A stretch of 21,136 nt of DNA from Euglena gracilis (GCA_900893395.1 CAAHFI011122453.1:1-21136), one strand, 5' to 3'. Positions 9,786-17,157 are shown, counted from the first letter of the stretch. The notes: a model not told the origin generated them from the sequence alone. Numbers and translations are program-made.

Positions 9786-9908
9786 CCATTGTTTCGGCAA
9801 AATTTGACATTTTTCGTGTTTTTCTCCAAGTGCGTGAGTCATGACCACGAATTTCAGGGAAGGCATTTGGCGGGTTCTGAACACGGTTTTACCCTCACCC
9901 CCCCTGTT

Positions 9909-10147
9909 TGCCACCCCCCCCCCCTAATTGGCTAATTGGCCTCCGGGACAAGACCGGCCAATTTCGGCAAGGCCGCAAAAAGGGCTCAGAAAACCTCCAA
10001 AAACGTCCGTTTCGAAAATTTTAAAATTCGCCGGAAAAGAAAAAGTCATGACCAATCCAAATATGCGCAAAAAATCAACAAATTTTGCACAAGGAAAAAA
10101 TTTGGGGTAGGGGTCCTCGAGCCCCCCCCCCTAATTGGCTAATTGGG
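9909..10147. repeat. Direct repeat pair C(9-13)TAATTGGCTAATTGG
   Basis: A C13 run followed by TAATTGGCTAATTGG ends at 9941, and a C9 run with the same tail ends at 10147, in the same orientation about 200 bp apart. The left copy, with its GCCA before the C run, resembles the reverse of the right end of the module at 21003-21081. No gene lies between. Confidence 0.6.
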
Positions 10148-10183
10148 GTCTGAAGGAGCACGCCATTCATACTTGTAGTTAGT

Positions 10184-10575
10184 GCACCGCGGCGCTCGTG
10201 CCGCGGCGCAAAAAAAAATTCCGCAGCGGTCGCAGCGCACAGAAAGGTTTTTGCCGCGGCTGTCGCGGTACAAGCAAAATTTATTGCCGCAGTTATTGCC
10301 GCAGTGGTTGCGGCGCAAAAAAAATTCTGCCTGGAGCTCAAGAACGTATTGGCAGCAACACAACACCCATTTTTTTTTGTGGAAACAATTAGATTGATAG
10401 AAGGCGCTCACACGAGCTTTTGGCAAAACAAAGCGGTGGTCGCAGCACAAACTTCAAAAGTTTCCGCGGCGTCGCGGCGCACACATAAACCAGTGCCGCG
10501 GCATTCGCAGAGCACAGAAGAAATTCGCGGCGCACGGAAACATTTTTTCCGGTCGCACAAACTGCAAGTATGCCG
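10184..10575 (+). repeat. Degenerate GC-rich satellite, about 32-bp period
   Basis: Units consist of a GCCGCGG-like box, GTCGC, RGCGCA and then an A/T tract (examples GCAGCGGTCGCAGCGCACAG at 10224 and GCCGCGGCTGTCGCGG at 10252). They recur about every 29-34 bp in two blocks, 10184-10335 and 10428-10575, separated by about 90 bp of unlike sequence. The open frames across it encode only Ala/Arg/Cys repeats and are not called as genes. Confidence 0.6.
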
Positions 10576-10607
10576 CCATTAGCCAAATAGGGGAGGGGTG
10601 AGGGTAA

Positions 10608-10721
10608 ACAAATTGTGGCTAAGCCCGGATTTCAGCCTGAAACCGGGTTCAGGGGACCCCCTTCGGGGTCCCCCTGCTGAACCCGGTTTCAGGCTGAAAT
10701 CCGGGCTTAGCCACAATTTGT
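10608..10721. repeat. Long hairpin with perfect 45-bp arms
   Basis: The left arm, 10608-10652, begins ACAAATTGTGGCTAAGCCCG. The right arm, 10677-10721, is its exact reverse complement. Inside, GGGACCCC (10653-10660) pairs with GGGGTCCC (10665-10672) around the loop CTTC, with a 4-base bulge CCTG on the right side. There is no open frame of interest. It could be a fold-back element, a hairpin-RNA source or an old inverted duplication. Confidence 0.9.
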
Positions 10722-10985
10722 GTATAGAAACCGTGTTCAGTCCACGATGTACAGCGTGAAAAAACGTGTTCTGAACACGTTTTTTGACACCGTACACGTA
10801 AACGAACACGGTTTTCTTGTCCACTCTTTGTGTCCCAATCTCCATGTAGAGGTTTACCACTCTCACCTTTCTCAAATTCACCCCCATATTTCTAAACTTA
10901 AGAGTGAACACGGTTTTCTGGCAGAAAACCGTGTTCTGAACACGTGTACGATGTCAAAAAAAGTGTTCAAACCACGGTTTTCTGG
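10722..10985. repeat. GAACACGG palindrome cluster 1
   Basis: It holds a 24-bp-arm hairpin at 10748-10796 (3 mismatches, arms ending CGTGTTC/GAACACG) and a perfect 15-bp-arm palindrome, GAACACGGTTTTCTG around one G, at 10906-10936. Further GTGTTC/GAACAC blocks surround them. Its right part is in inverted orientation to cluster 2 at 11889. Confidence 0.8.
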
Positions 10986-11917
10986 CACAAATCACATCAG
11001 AGGGATGCTGGGCAACGCCAAGAGTCGCCAACAGGGAATGCAATCGGTGAGGACGTGCGCAAACGTATTGCAAACACCTCGTGGTCTTATGGCTAGGAAC
11101 ATGGACGTTGACATGGACGCGCCGTGTCACAAACATCTCTAGGGACGTTTGGGAGCACGGCGGAGGTCGGCACACACAAAATGGTAAGTGTCATTGCAGA
11201 CAACACGGGGACACAGAGCGGGCGACAGCAGAGGTGGTTGGGAAACCAACCTTCACACCACACCGAGGACACAAAAAAATGAGAACGTTGTTGGATGGAT
11301 GGCCCTTCCATCCAGCAGCCTTCTCGTCCAAAGCCTTCGCTGCCAAAGGGGCAAAGAAGGCGATTGGTGGGCCGTTGCGATCTGACACCTTGTGCAAAAA
11401 CACAAGGGAATTCAGGTACGTGCAAAAAAGCGAAATTGGCATGGAACGCACCCGAAAATTGGTGCCAGCCCTCTCCGTACGTACAGCAACGCATGCCAGC
11501 TGCAGCTGAGGAGTTGAATACAACTCCCGAGCATCAACACACCAGCGTGTCCACCCCAAAAAACATTTGTCCAACGTGGCGTGCTGCACCCCATGGGCTA
11601 CGCATACCCCCATGTACTCTGTGAAACAATTTAGGGCAGCCATTCGTTCCCGACGGTAATCCTTTACTGACACTAAGTCGGGTGGAGGAATTTCACCAAG
11701 CAAAGTGTCGGCTTCCTCGGATGGAGACTTCACCTTTTGGAGGGCATCCACAAACTCCTTTACCGTGGGGCGTGGGGGGGGCATTTGGCACTCAGCGAGG
11801 TTAGCCAGGCGCAACATGGCTAAGAACGAAAGTGGGAAAGCGGGAGTTTGAAAACGAGAGAATACACCGAAAAAAAAACATCCAAAAGTGAACGCGTTTT
11901 TTGAAACTGTACATGTG
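10941..11917. mobile_element. About 1-kb unit bounded by inverted GAACACGG-family ends
   Basis: The 29 bases at 10941-10968 (CACGTGTACGATGTCAAAAA core) match the reverse complement of 11889-11917 at 23 of 29 positions. The interval carries the second copy of the PHD-like gene. Its size and content parallel the element at 8731-9890. The borders are approximate, since the ends are themselves reiterated. Confidence 0.5.
11139..11817 (-). CDS. Gene with PHD-like zinc finger, copy 2, possibly broken
   Basis: The minus frame is open without stops from an ATG at 11817 to a TGA at 11191 (208 codons). An alternative Met lies further upstream in the repeat array, but that part merely translates the array. 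The N-terminal part has PPPRPTVKEFVDALQKVK and a basic patch near YRRERMAALNCF. The middle has TRWC and SLFCTYLNSL. Near the C terminus FLCPRCG gives the first Cys pair. An overlapping minus frame (11139-11252) carries VVCNDTYHFVCADLRRAP (C-x4-H-x2-C), matching HFHCQDLRRP at 9.1 kb. Whether the frame change reflects an intron or decay is unclear. I do not recognise the family. It sits inside an inverted-repeat unit, so it may be element-borne. Confidence 0.45.
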
Positions 11918-12110
11918 GACAAACACGGTTTTCTGCCAGAAAACCGTGTTCTGAACACATTTTTTGACACTGTACACGTGTTTAGAACACGGTTTTCTGC
12001 CAAAAAACCGTGTTCTGACACGTTTTTTGACACCGTACACGTGGACTTGAACACGGTTTTCTGCCAGAAACCGTGTTCCAAACACTTTTTTGTCAAAAAA
12101 ACGCGTGTTT
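11889..12110 (+). repeat. 63-bp tandem array of palindromes, cluster 2
   Basis: The marker ACRYGTG recurs at 11911, 11974 and 12037, exactly 63 bp apart. Each unit holds an AACACGGTTTTCTGCC palindrome followed by a TTTTTTGACACYGTACACGTG-like arm. About three full units and partial ends are present. More GAACACGG copies follow to about 12200. Confidence 0.85.
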
Positions 12111-12219
12111 GCTATAATCGCAATTTTTTGTGCGAATCACATGGACTTGAACACGGTTTTCCTCACGACGCTGTCCATCGTGGACTACGAACACGGTTTC
12201 TAAATCAAGAACTGCCCCA

Positions 12220-12345
12220 ACCGCCCGAACCGGCGTCCCAGGCACAGGTTTCACGCCCGAACCGGCGTCTGGGACACAGTTTCTTGAAACCGTTTCTAGA
12301 GGGCTCCAGTTCACGCCCAAACCAGCGGCTGAGGAATCACGGCCA
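12220..12345 (+). repeat. CGCCCGAACCGG repeat, cluster 1
   Basis: CGCCCGAACCGGCGTC at 12222 and 12256, and a diverged CGCCCAAACCAGCGGC at 12313. They share CACAGGTTTCACGCCCGAAC with the hairpin at 19031-19150. Confidence 0.7.
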
Positions 12346-12672
12346 ATTTTTTGTTTTGGGCAGTTTTGGGGGTCTTTGGGCCAAAATTGGCGGCGGGTCG
12401 AAATTGGTAGATTCCACACTTCTGAAGCCATGTCACCCATGAATTGAAAGCTCCTCTCAAGGGCTTTCGGCTTTCGGCATTCGGCATAATGCACATGGCT
12501 CTTATTTTCAGTGTTCGTGTATTTCCAAAATTTGACATTTTAATTTGTCAAATCCCACAGTTCAGGTTGCATATTGCATATGAAACGAAAGCTCTCCCCA
12601 GTCTATGGGGGGGGGGGCTGGTTTGGGGGCCATTTCGGGTCAAAAAATCAAACTTTTCAAAAAATCTCCAAA
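12346..12672. other. No gene seen upstream of the 12.7-kb candidate
   Basis: It contains a G11 run near 12610. TAATGCACATGGC at 12487-12499 recurs at 12833 at the donor site of the downstream intron. It could contain promoter or 5' intron sequence, but nothing decisive is visible. Confidence 0.4.
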
Positions 12673-12831
12673 ATGGTGGGGAACCACCAGGCTGCCAGAG
12701 GCGGAGCTACCGGGCTGCCAACCGGGCCGGGCCAGGCTGCCCTGGCTGCCACGAGCCTCAAACATCTGCTGCAGCATGGCACCATCAAACACATGAAGAG
12801 CCTGGCACTATGCAAATCCTGGTCAGCCAAG
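12673..12831 (+). CDS. Exon 1 of a candidate two-exon gene, unrecognised
   Basis: The coding-like core from 12691 has mostly G or C third bases and reads AALAATSLKHLLQHGTIKHM, then SLALCKSWSAK. It ends in AAG directly before GTAATG, a good 5' splice site. An in-frame ATG at 12673 gives a possible start. Alternatively CAG at 12688-12690 is an acceptor and the start lies further upstream. Removing a 76-nt intron (12832-12907, ending TTTTTCAG) joins the frame to exon 2 in phase 0. The product is helical and basic with no recognised domain. Flanking sequence is AT-richer and repeat-like, so this island stands out. Confidence 0.45.
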
Positions 12832-12907
12832 GTAATGCACATGGCGCTTCTACCACGCCGTGGGCCGAATTTTTGTGTGAAAAAGTCACTTTTAGGTGGT
12901 TTTTCAG

Positions 12908-13114
12908 GCCGGGACAGCAATTTTTGAAGGGAGAAATGTTGTAGAATCAATACAATTGCGACCCCCTAGGCAGGGGGGGGTTGGGGGGTTGCGCCACGGC
13001 ATGCGCCGCAGCGTGAGGTGGGGGGCACGGCGCTCGCCGCGGTGCGAGGTCTCCATTGCCAACACAGCAGACGCAAGTTGTGAACGATGCAAAAGCATCT
13101 ACGACAAGTGTTGA
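12908..13114 (+). CDS. Exon 2 of the same candidate gene
   Basis: It follows the acceptor TTTTTCAG at 12907 and stays open to a TGA at 13112-13114. It begins AGTAIFEGRNVVESIQLRPP, passes through a Gly/Arg-rich stretch encoded by G runs near 12975 (where assembly errors would be easy), and ends CEVSIANTADASCERCKSIY before DKC. The Cys spacing C-x11-C-x2-C-x6-C at the end could bind zinc, which is inference only. The G runs may hide a second intron. No family recognised. Confidence 0.42.
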   Translation, partial: AGTAIFEGRNVVESIQLRPPRQGGVGGLRHGMRRSVRWGARRSPRCEVSIANTADASCERCKSIYDKC

Positions 13115-13134
13115 TGCTGCACAAATTAGCCATT

Positions 13135-13422
13135 ACCATCACCCCCCCCTAAATGACCCCCCCCCCCAAATGGCCTTCCGGGTCCCCGGCCGAACACCCG
13201 ACTTACCCGTTTAGCCACCGGGGAGGTTCGGCACGTCTGACGAGGACCCTCGGCCACCAGGGGTGGGGGGGGCGAGGGGGTCCGACCACCAAGGGGGGGG
13301 GGTGGCTGCCGAACCAAATTGGCTGCCCGAAACCTCCCCCCCCCCTAAGTGAGCTCCCCCCCCAAATGGCCCTCTGGGGTCCTGGCTGGGCAAGAGGGGG
13401 GTCATTTAGGGGGGTAATGGTA
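13135..13422. mobile_element. C-rich MITE with TA-flanked inverted ends
   Basis: The left end reads TACCATCACCCCCCCCTAAA and the right end, reversed, reads TACCATTACCCCCCTAAATG. Both continue as GACC with more C. The ends are flanked by or include TA. The body has further C-run modules (TAAGTGAGC, CAAATGGCC). At 288 bp it is too short to encode a transposase. TA flanks fit Tc1/mariner-type targeting, but the end sequence is not diagnostic. Confidence 0.55.
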
Positions 13423-13424
13423 TT

Positions 13425-14199
13425 TTTGCAACCAGCTGTTAAAAAAAACCCCAACCCCCAGAAACCCGTTTTTTTGTTGTTTTTTTGACTCCAGATTTGA
13501 GAAAAAGTATCAAAGTCGGCATCAAAGTCAGCAAAGTCGGCAGAGCAAAAATAATCAATCAATGAAAATGATGTGTCAAAGAAATTGGAAGCAGGCCAGC
13601 AGGCTTCTGATTCTGCCTTTTTCAGCCATTTAGAGGTTGAAAATTGATTTCCCGAAATTTCTCAAAATGGTGGGGAATTAAAGGAAATGTCTAGCGACAT
13701 AAAATACAGCCCGACAGGTCAAAAGGTTGTGGTGAGAATGCAGCATGTGTAAAAAGCGTTGAAAAATTCTCTATTTATTTTACTGGAAAATTTCATTGTG
13801 TAGATTAATTGTTTGGCACTGTCTTTTGCCGGGCGGATTTTGCGCGAAGTTGAATGAACCACACTGACCAACATTTCCGGAACACCTCAGCCTTGGAAAG
13901 GGCGGCATGCATTGTACAATTATAAAAGTTTTTTTTCTAACATTTTTATTCTTTGGTATTTTTGCTTTTGCAACGGAATTTCTTTTGTGCGCTTTGTTGG
14001 GAACTGCATTTTCAACCAGCAAGCTGATTGTCCAGAGATTGACGTGGGACGTTTTGTATATTATGGGTAAACCCCCTCCCAGATACCCTCACCCCCCCCC
14101 CTCAAAATGTCCACCCCCAAGAGTGGCCAATTTTTTTTTGACAAATTCTCTTCCCCCCCAAAGTGGCCACTTTCTTTTGGTGGCCACTTTTAGCTTAAG
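13425..14199. other. No gene; small hairpin near 14160
   Basis: AT-rich sequence. AAAGTGGCCAC and GGTGGCCACTTT around 14159-14190 form a hairpin next to the nested element at 14200. A C13 run lies near 14090. AAAATGGTGGGGAA near 13664 repeats the context of the ATG at 12673. Confidence 0.4.
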
Positions 14200-14203
14200 C
14201 AGG

Positions 14204-14300
14204 GCTGCATAGAGGTAGAGGTAGAGTTCAAAGGCCTCTACCTCTATGTCAACCACCTCCACCTCTACCTCTACCTCTATGTCACCTCTATGTCTATAAA
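14204..14300. repeat. GAGGTA/TACCTC simple repeat
   Basis: Tracts of AGAGGT and CCTCTA units in both orientations, which can pair with each other. Similar tracts lie at about 14540-14589 and 15917-15950 inside the same element. Confidence 0.8.
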
Positions 14301-14662
14301 ATGTACCAAAATGGCCTCAAAAAGGGTCATAAAAACCCCCCATGCTTGGAAAATGGCAATTTTGCATGAAAACACATGCAAAACGGCGAGGGGATGAGAA
14401 ACAATATGTGGGTTGGTGGTTTTGACAGTTGTTGGCGCAGTTATGTGACCACATTGAGCAATTGTTAAAACTTTTCATGTATTTCCCCTTTGCTTGCAAA
14501 AAAGTTCCTTTATTGAGTCATTTTCCTTTGGTTTTTGACATAGAGGTGACATAGAGGGATAGAGGAGGTTGGAAAACCTCTACCTCTACCAGTGGTGTAG
14601 AAACAATTTTTTCTTGGGGGGGCGAGATCCTGGGCCACAAGCGAAAGTTAGCGCCGGCCATA

Positions 14663-14983
14663 GGGGGTGGTTCGGGTCACGGGGGGGGGGGGTCGGGGTC
14701 ACGGGAGGAACACCACATTTTCGGCGGCCAAATTAGAATCACCAAACACGATTTTTAGGGAAAATCCATAAATTAGGAATCCCCACACCTGAATTTCTGA
14801 ATTTTGGATTTTGACACCAATTTGGGAATCAACATCCCCAAATTTGCAAAATTTATGCCACAAAATTAGGAATCTACCTGAAAATTTTATCAAATTAGGC
14901 ATCACCGGCCATTTTTTCCCAAAAAAAAATTGGCCAAAAAGGGTCTTAGGACGGGTCACTGGGGGTCACGGGGGCAACACCCC
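14663..14983 (+). mobile_element. MITE family 1, copy B, with clean borders
   Basis: It starts GGGGGTGGTTCGGGTCACGG and ends GGTCACGGGGGCAACACCCC, so the ends are short inverted repeats (GGGGTG). ATA flanks both sides (14660-14662, 14984-14986). The host sequence reads on across the gap exactly as in the unoccupied relatives at 1651 and 8479 (GGCCATAAAC). This defines the unit as 321 bp with a duplicated target of 2-5 bp. Confidence 0.75.
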
Positions 14984-15050
14984 ATAAACAGAGTCCAACT
15001 AAGGGGGCGAGATCCTTGACAAGGCTAAATATCACCATTGCTTCTTTTTC

Positions 15051-15691
15051 GCTGCCCAAAGGGCGGCGAGACGGTAGCACTTTTTTTGAAAGAGGGCATT
15101 GAACGTGACAAAAAAAGCAACAATTTTGACATCATGACACAAACCCATCACAACTTGCGGACTGGCGGGGAGTTTCGGCTAACCTAAGGGCTCTGGAGAA
15201 ACTAGAGATCGTCCCCTAACCTATAGGCTATTCACTTCGGGGGCCAGGAAATCCAATCACATCGACAATCCTCGGGGCTTTCAAGCTGCCAACGGGCGGC
15301 CAGACGGTGAAATCTTTTGTGTTTTGGAATTTCAAACGAGTGCAAAATGCGAAAAAGAGACAGTAATGAGGTTGCCTACCAAAACCTGCCCCCTCCGAGC
15401 CATTTTGTGTGGAACAAAAAAATGTATTGCCGCCCGAAGGGCGGCTGGACGGTAATGCAATTCTCCAAAACCTTCCCCAAAAAGAGCCAAATTTGTTAAC
15501 AGAAAATTGCGTGCTCTTTGAAAATTGAACGTTAGAAGCCCAGTCAAGATGCATATGTTTTTGTTGCCCCCAACGGGCGGCGAGACAACAGTGGAGATAT
15601 TCACAAACAACAAACCCAAATTGAAAAAAGGAAGACTTTTGTCCCTTCCAACCCATGAGTTCTCGACTTCTTTGGCCGCCCGAAGGGCGGC
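15051..15691 (+). repeat. Five copies of a GCCGCCC-GAA-GGGCGGC hairpin
   Basis: Copies lie at 15051-15067, 15285-15300, 15429-15445, 15566-15581 and 15675-15691. The third and fifth are perfect 7-bp stems with the loop GAA. Each is followed by a shared tail close to GAGACGGTA. The intervening sequences (about 95-220 bp) are unrelated to one another. Confidence 0.8.
15164..15277 (+). repeat. Dispersed repeat, copy 1 (partner at 20806)
   Basis: GGGCTCTGGAGAAACTAGAG, ATCGTCCCCTAACCTA and GGAAATCCAATCACATCGAC match 20806-20907 in order over about 100 bp. Non-coding. Confidence 0.8.
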
Positions 15692-15730
15692 AAGACAGTA
15701 GCGACGTCCAACAGCAAAAAACACCCAAAG

Positions 15731-15777
15731 TTCAATGAAAAGTTGAGTTCTTAATGTGAGAAACCTTTTTCATTGAA
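15731..15777. repeat. 11-bp-stem hairpin
   Basis: TTCAATGAAAA (15731) pairs with TTTTCATTGAA (15767) around about 25 bases, near the right end of the hAT-like element. Confidence 0.55.
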
Positions 15778-16049
15778 AGGAGAACAACAAAAAAAATTTG
15801 GAGGCTGAATTTTTTTCGGGGGGCGAGAAATTTTGAGTCACAAAAATTCTCGGGGGGCGAAAAAACCTCGGGGGGGGGACGACTGCCCCCCTGCCCCCCC
15901 AATTTCTACACCAATGACCTCTACCTCTACCTCTATCCCTCTACCTCTATGCAGCCTTGTTTTAAGCCCAAAAATTGACCCCCCCCAAAGTGTCCCCTCC
16001 CCCCAGAGTGGCCCCCCTACATCCGGGACCCCACGGAACCTAGCCTCTC

Positions 16050-16408
16050 CATGGCGTAACCCCCCCCTAATAGTGCTGCGGGCCAATAGACCGTGGCCGT
16101 CGTCCTCTCGATGTTCCCTTGGTCCACCGCGGCCGTCATCCTCTCGATGTTCTCTCGGTCCACTGCAGCCGTCGTCCTCTCAATGTTCGCACCCTAGCCC
16201 TCGACGAACCCCACCCCCACCACCCCTGTGCACCCACCGCCCTGCACAGGCCACCATCCTGTACCACACTGTCATCCGGGCCCCAGGTAGGCCCCTTGGA
16301 GGCAGGGCCATAGCGGCCCTGTCGACCTTGGGCATTGTAGGAATGTGGGGCGCTTCTAATCTTAATCCGAATCCCCAGAGCCCATCATGGTGTTGTGTTG
16401 GGAAATGA
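16050..16408 (+). CDS. Possible coding stretch across a 36-bp repeat, strand uncertain
   Basis: A plus frame is open from inside the hAT-like element (15833) to a TGA at 16408. The part after 16200 reads naturally (ATILYHTVIRAPG, then RAIAALSTLGIVGMWGASNL). Before that it is Ser/Pro-rich and translates the 36-bp repeat as 12-residue units (PSSSRCSLGP). The minus strand is also open across the repeat with units close to NIERTTAAVD, which is equally protein-like. No family recognised. The true start and strand are undecided. Confidence 0.27.
16092..16195 (+). repeat. 36-bp tandem repeat, 2.8 copies
   Basis: Units begin at 16092, 16128 and 16164. Each has GCCGTCRTCCTCTCGATGTT followed by a GGTCCAC-type end. 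The period is a multiple of three. Confidence 0.85.
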
Positions 16409-16660
16409 ACTGTATGAATGAGGTCTGAATGATGTATGATGATTCCGCTGTTCACACGAGTGTTGACCTCACAACGGAGTTTCAGGTTCTCCTTTTATCA
16501 CATTTCAACAGATCGTACTGCTTTCTTCTTCAAGCAAAACTGACTTTGTCATTGTCAGAGCGGGATTCATGATGGTTTTACCCAAAAAACAAACAAACTG
16601 TTCGTTGTAGAAGTGGCCAAAATACTGGCCCGTTGTTGCAGAAACTTGGCAGCATTTTGG
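16196..16660. other. Sequence between tandem repeats, no further gene
   Basis: The tail of the preceding open frame ends at 16408. From there to 16660 I see only unique sequence with overlapping short frames. Confidence 0.35.
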
Positions 16661-16746
16661 TGCCAACGTTTTGGCAATTCTGAGCCAAATAGCTGGCATG
16701 AGGGGCCAACGTTCTGGCAACTCCAGGCCAAATAACTGGCACGAGG
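16661..16746 (+). repeat. 43-bp tandem duplication
   Basis: GCCAACGTTYTGGCAA, then GCCAAATARCTGGCAYGAGG occurs at 16661-16703 and 16704-16746, with diverged partial copies on both sides. TGGC and GCCA alternate, so each unit can fold. Confidence 0.75.
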
Positions 16747-16759
16747 GGCCAAAGTTTCC

Positions 16760-17157
16760 AGGTTTAGCTGTAAGCAACCTCCCGGGACCACTGAAATTCC
16801 AAATTTAAGCAGCCCTGGGATTGGGAAAATGCAGGAACATACGCAAGCGAACCAAGTTTGAACACTTTTTAAACAACCAAGTTTTAAGTTGAAAGTTTAA
16901 ACACGTTTTGTTTGTTGGAACCTTTGCAAGGAAGAAAAGGCCCTAAGAAACAACCAACCTTTCCAAATAATGCATGTTTTCTCGAGATTTTTGAAAAGGG
17001 AAATTTTTGACCAAAAATTAGGGTTGACGTTTTTTTTGTTTTTTTTTAAAAAAAAACATGTTTCTTTTTTTAAAAAAACGCAAAAACATGTTTTTTTTGA
17101 AAAAGCAAAAATTGACCTTTTTCCTTGCGAAATCGCCATTAATTGAGGAAATTTTTC
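16760..17157. other. No gene; opposed poly-T and poly-A tracts
   Basis: From about 17030 to 17100, T9-A9, CATGTTTC, T7-A7 and CATGTTTTTTTT alternate, giving near-palindromic AT tracts. Open frames here encode only Lys/Phe strings. The rest is unique. Confidence 0.6.

Larger units (their letters stand above)
8731..9890. mobile_element. 1.16-kb element with about 49-bp terminal inverted repeats
   Basis: The left end (8731-8779) starts AAAACCGTGTTCAG and continues with CCCGCCAAATGCCT and CGTGGTCATGA. The right end (9839-9890) is its reverse complement with one substitution and three single-base gaps. Just inside both ends are 32-bp units (GATTTCAGGGCAGGCATCC core). The interior carries minus-strand gene remains with a PHD-like finger. 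The GAACACGG end core is shared with the palindromes at 10.7-12.2 kb. No target duplication is clear. The superfamily is unknown. Confidence 0.65.
14590..15916 (+). mobile_element. hAT-like non-autonomous element with 8-bp target duplication
   Basis: The left end reads CAGTGGTGTAGAAACAATTT and the right end, reversed, reads CATTGGTGTAGAAATTGGGG. Both run into G7 tracts. ACCTCTAC flanks it on both sides (14582-14589, 15917-15924). That fits the 8-bp duplications of the hAT superfamily, though the target is itself a simple repeat. The 1327-bp body encodes no transposase. It contains MITE family 1 (14663-14983) and five GC hairpins. Left-end relatives lie at 1651 and 8583. Confidence 0.65.
14200..15959. 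mobile_element. Outer element with GAGGTA-rich inverted ends
   Basis: The left end reads CAGGGCTGCATAGAGGTAGA. The right end, reversed, reads CAAGGCTGCATAGAGGTAGA. TTAA stands just outside both ends (GCTTAAG left, TTTTAAG right), so either a TTAA target or a diverged longer duplication is possible. Without the inner insertion it would be about 425 bp, so non-autonomous. CAGGG-type ends occur in hAT elements. That is suggestive only. Confidence 0.55.

Noticed and set aside
10075-10341. Open frames rich in Ala/Cys/Thr
   Set aside because: They translate the GC-rich satellite in several frames. No independent coding evidence.
11818-12096. N-terminal extension of the 11-kb minus frame
   Set aside because: It only translates the 63-bp palindrome array and adjoining sequence. 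The coding-like part begins near the Met at 11817.
13126-13562. Gly/Pro-rich frames on both strands
   Set aside because: They translate the C and G runs of the MITE. No codon pattern supports a gene.
15228-15728. 166-codon minus frame inside the hAT-like element
   Set aside because: It crosses four of the GC hairpins, giving repeated RPSGG/LAALRAA peptides, and a second frame is equally open. It looks like a by-product of the repeats.
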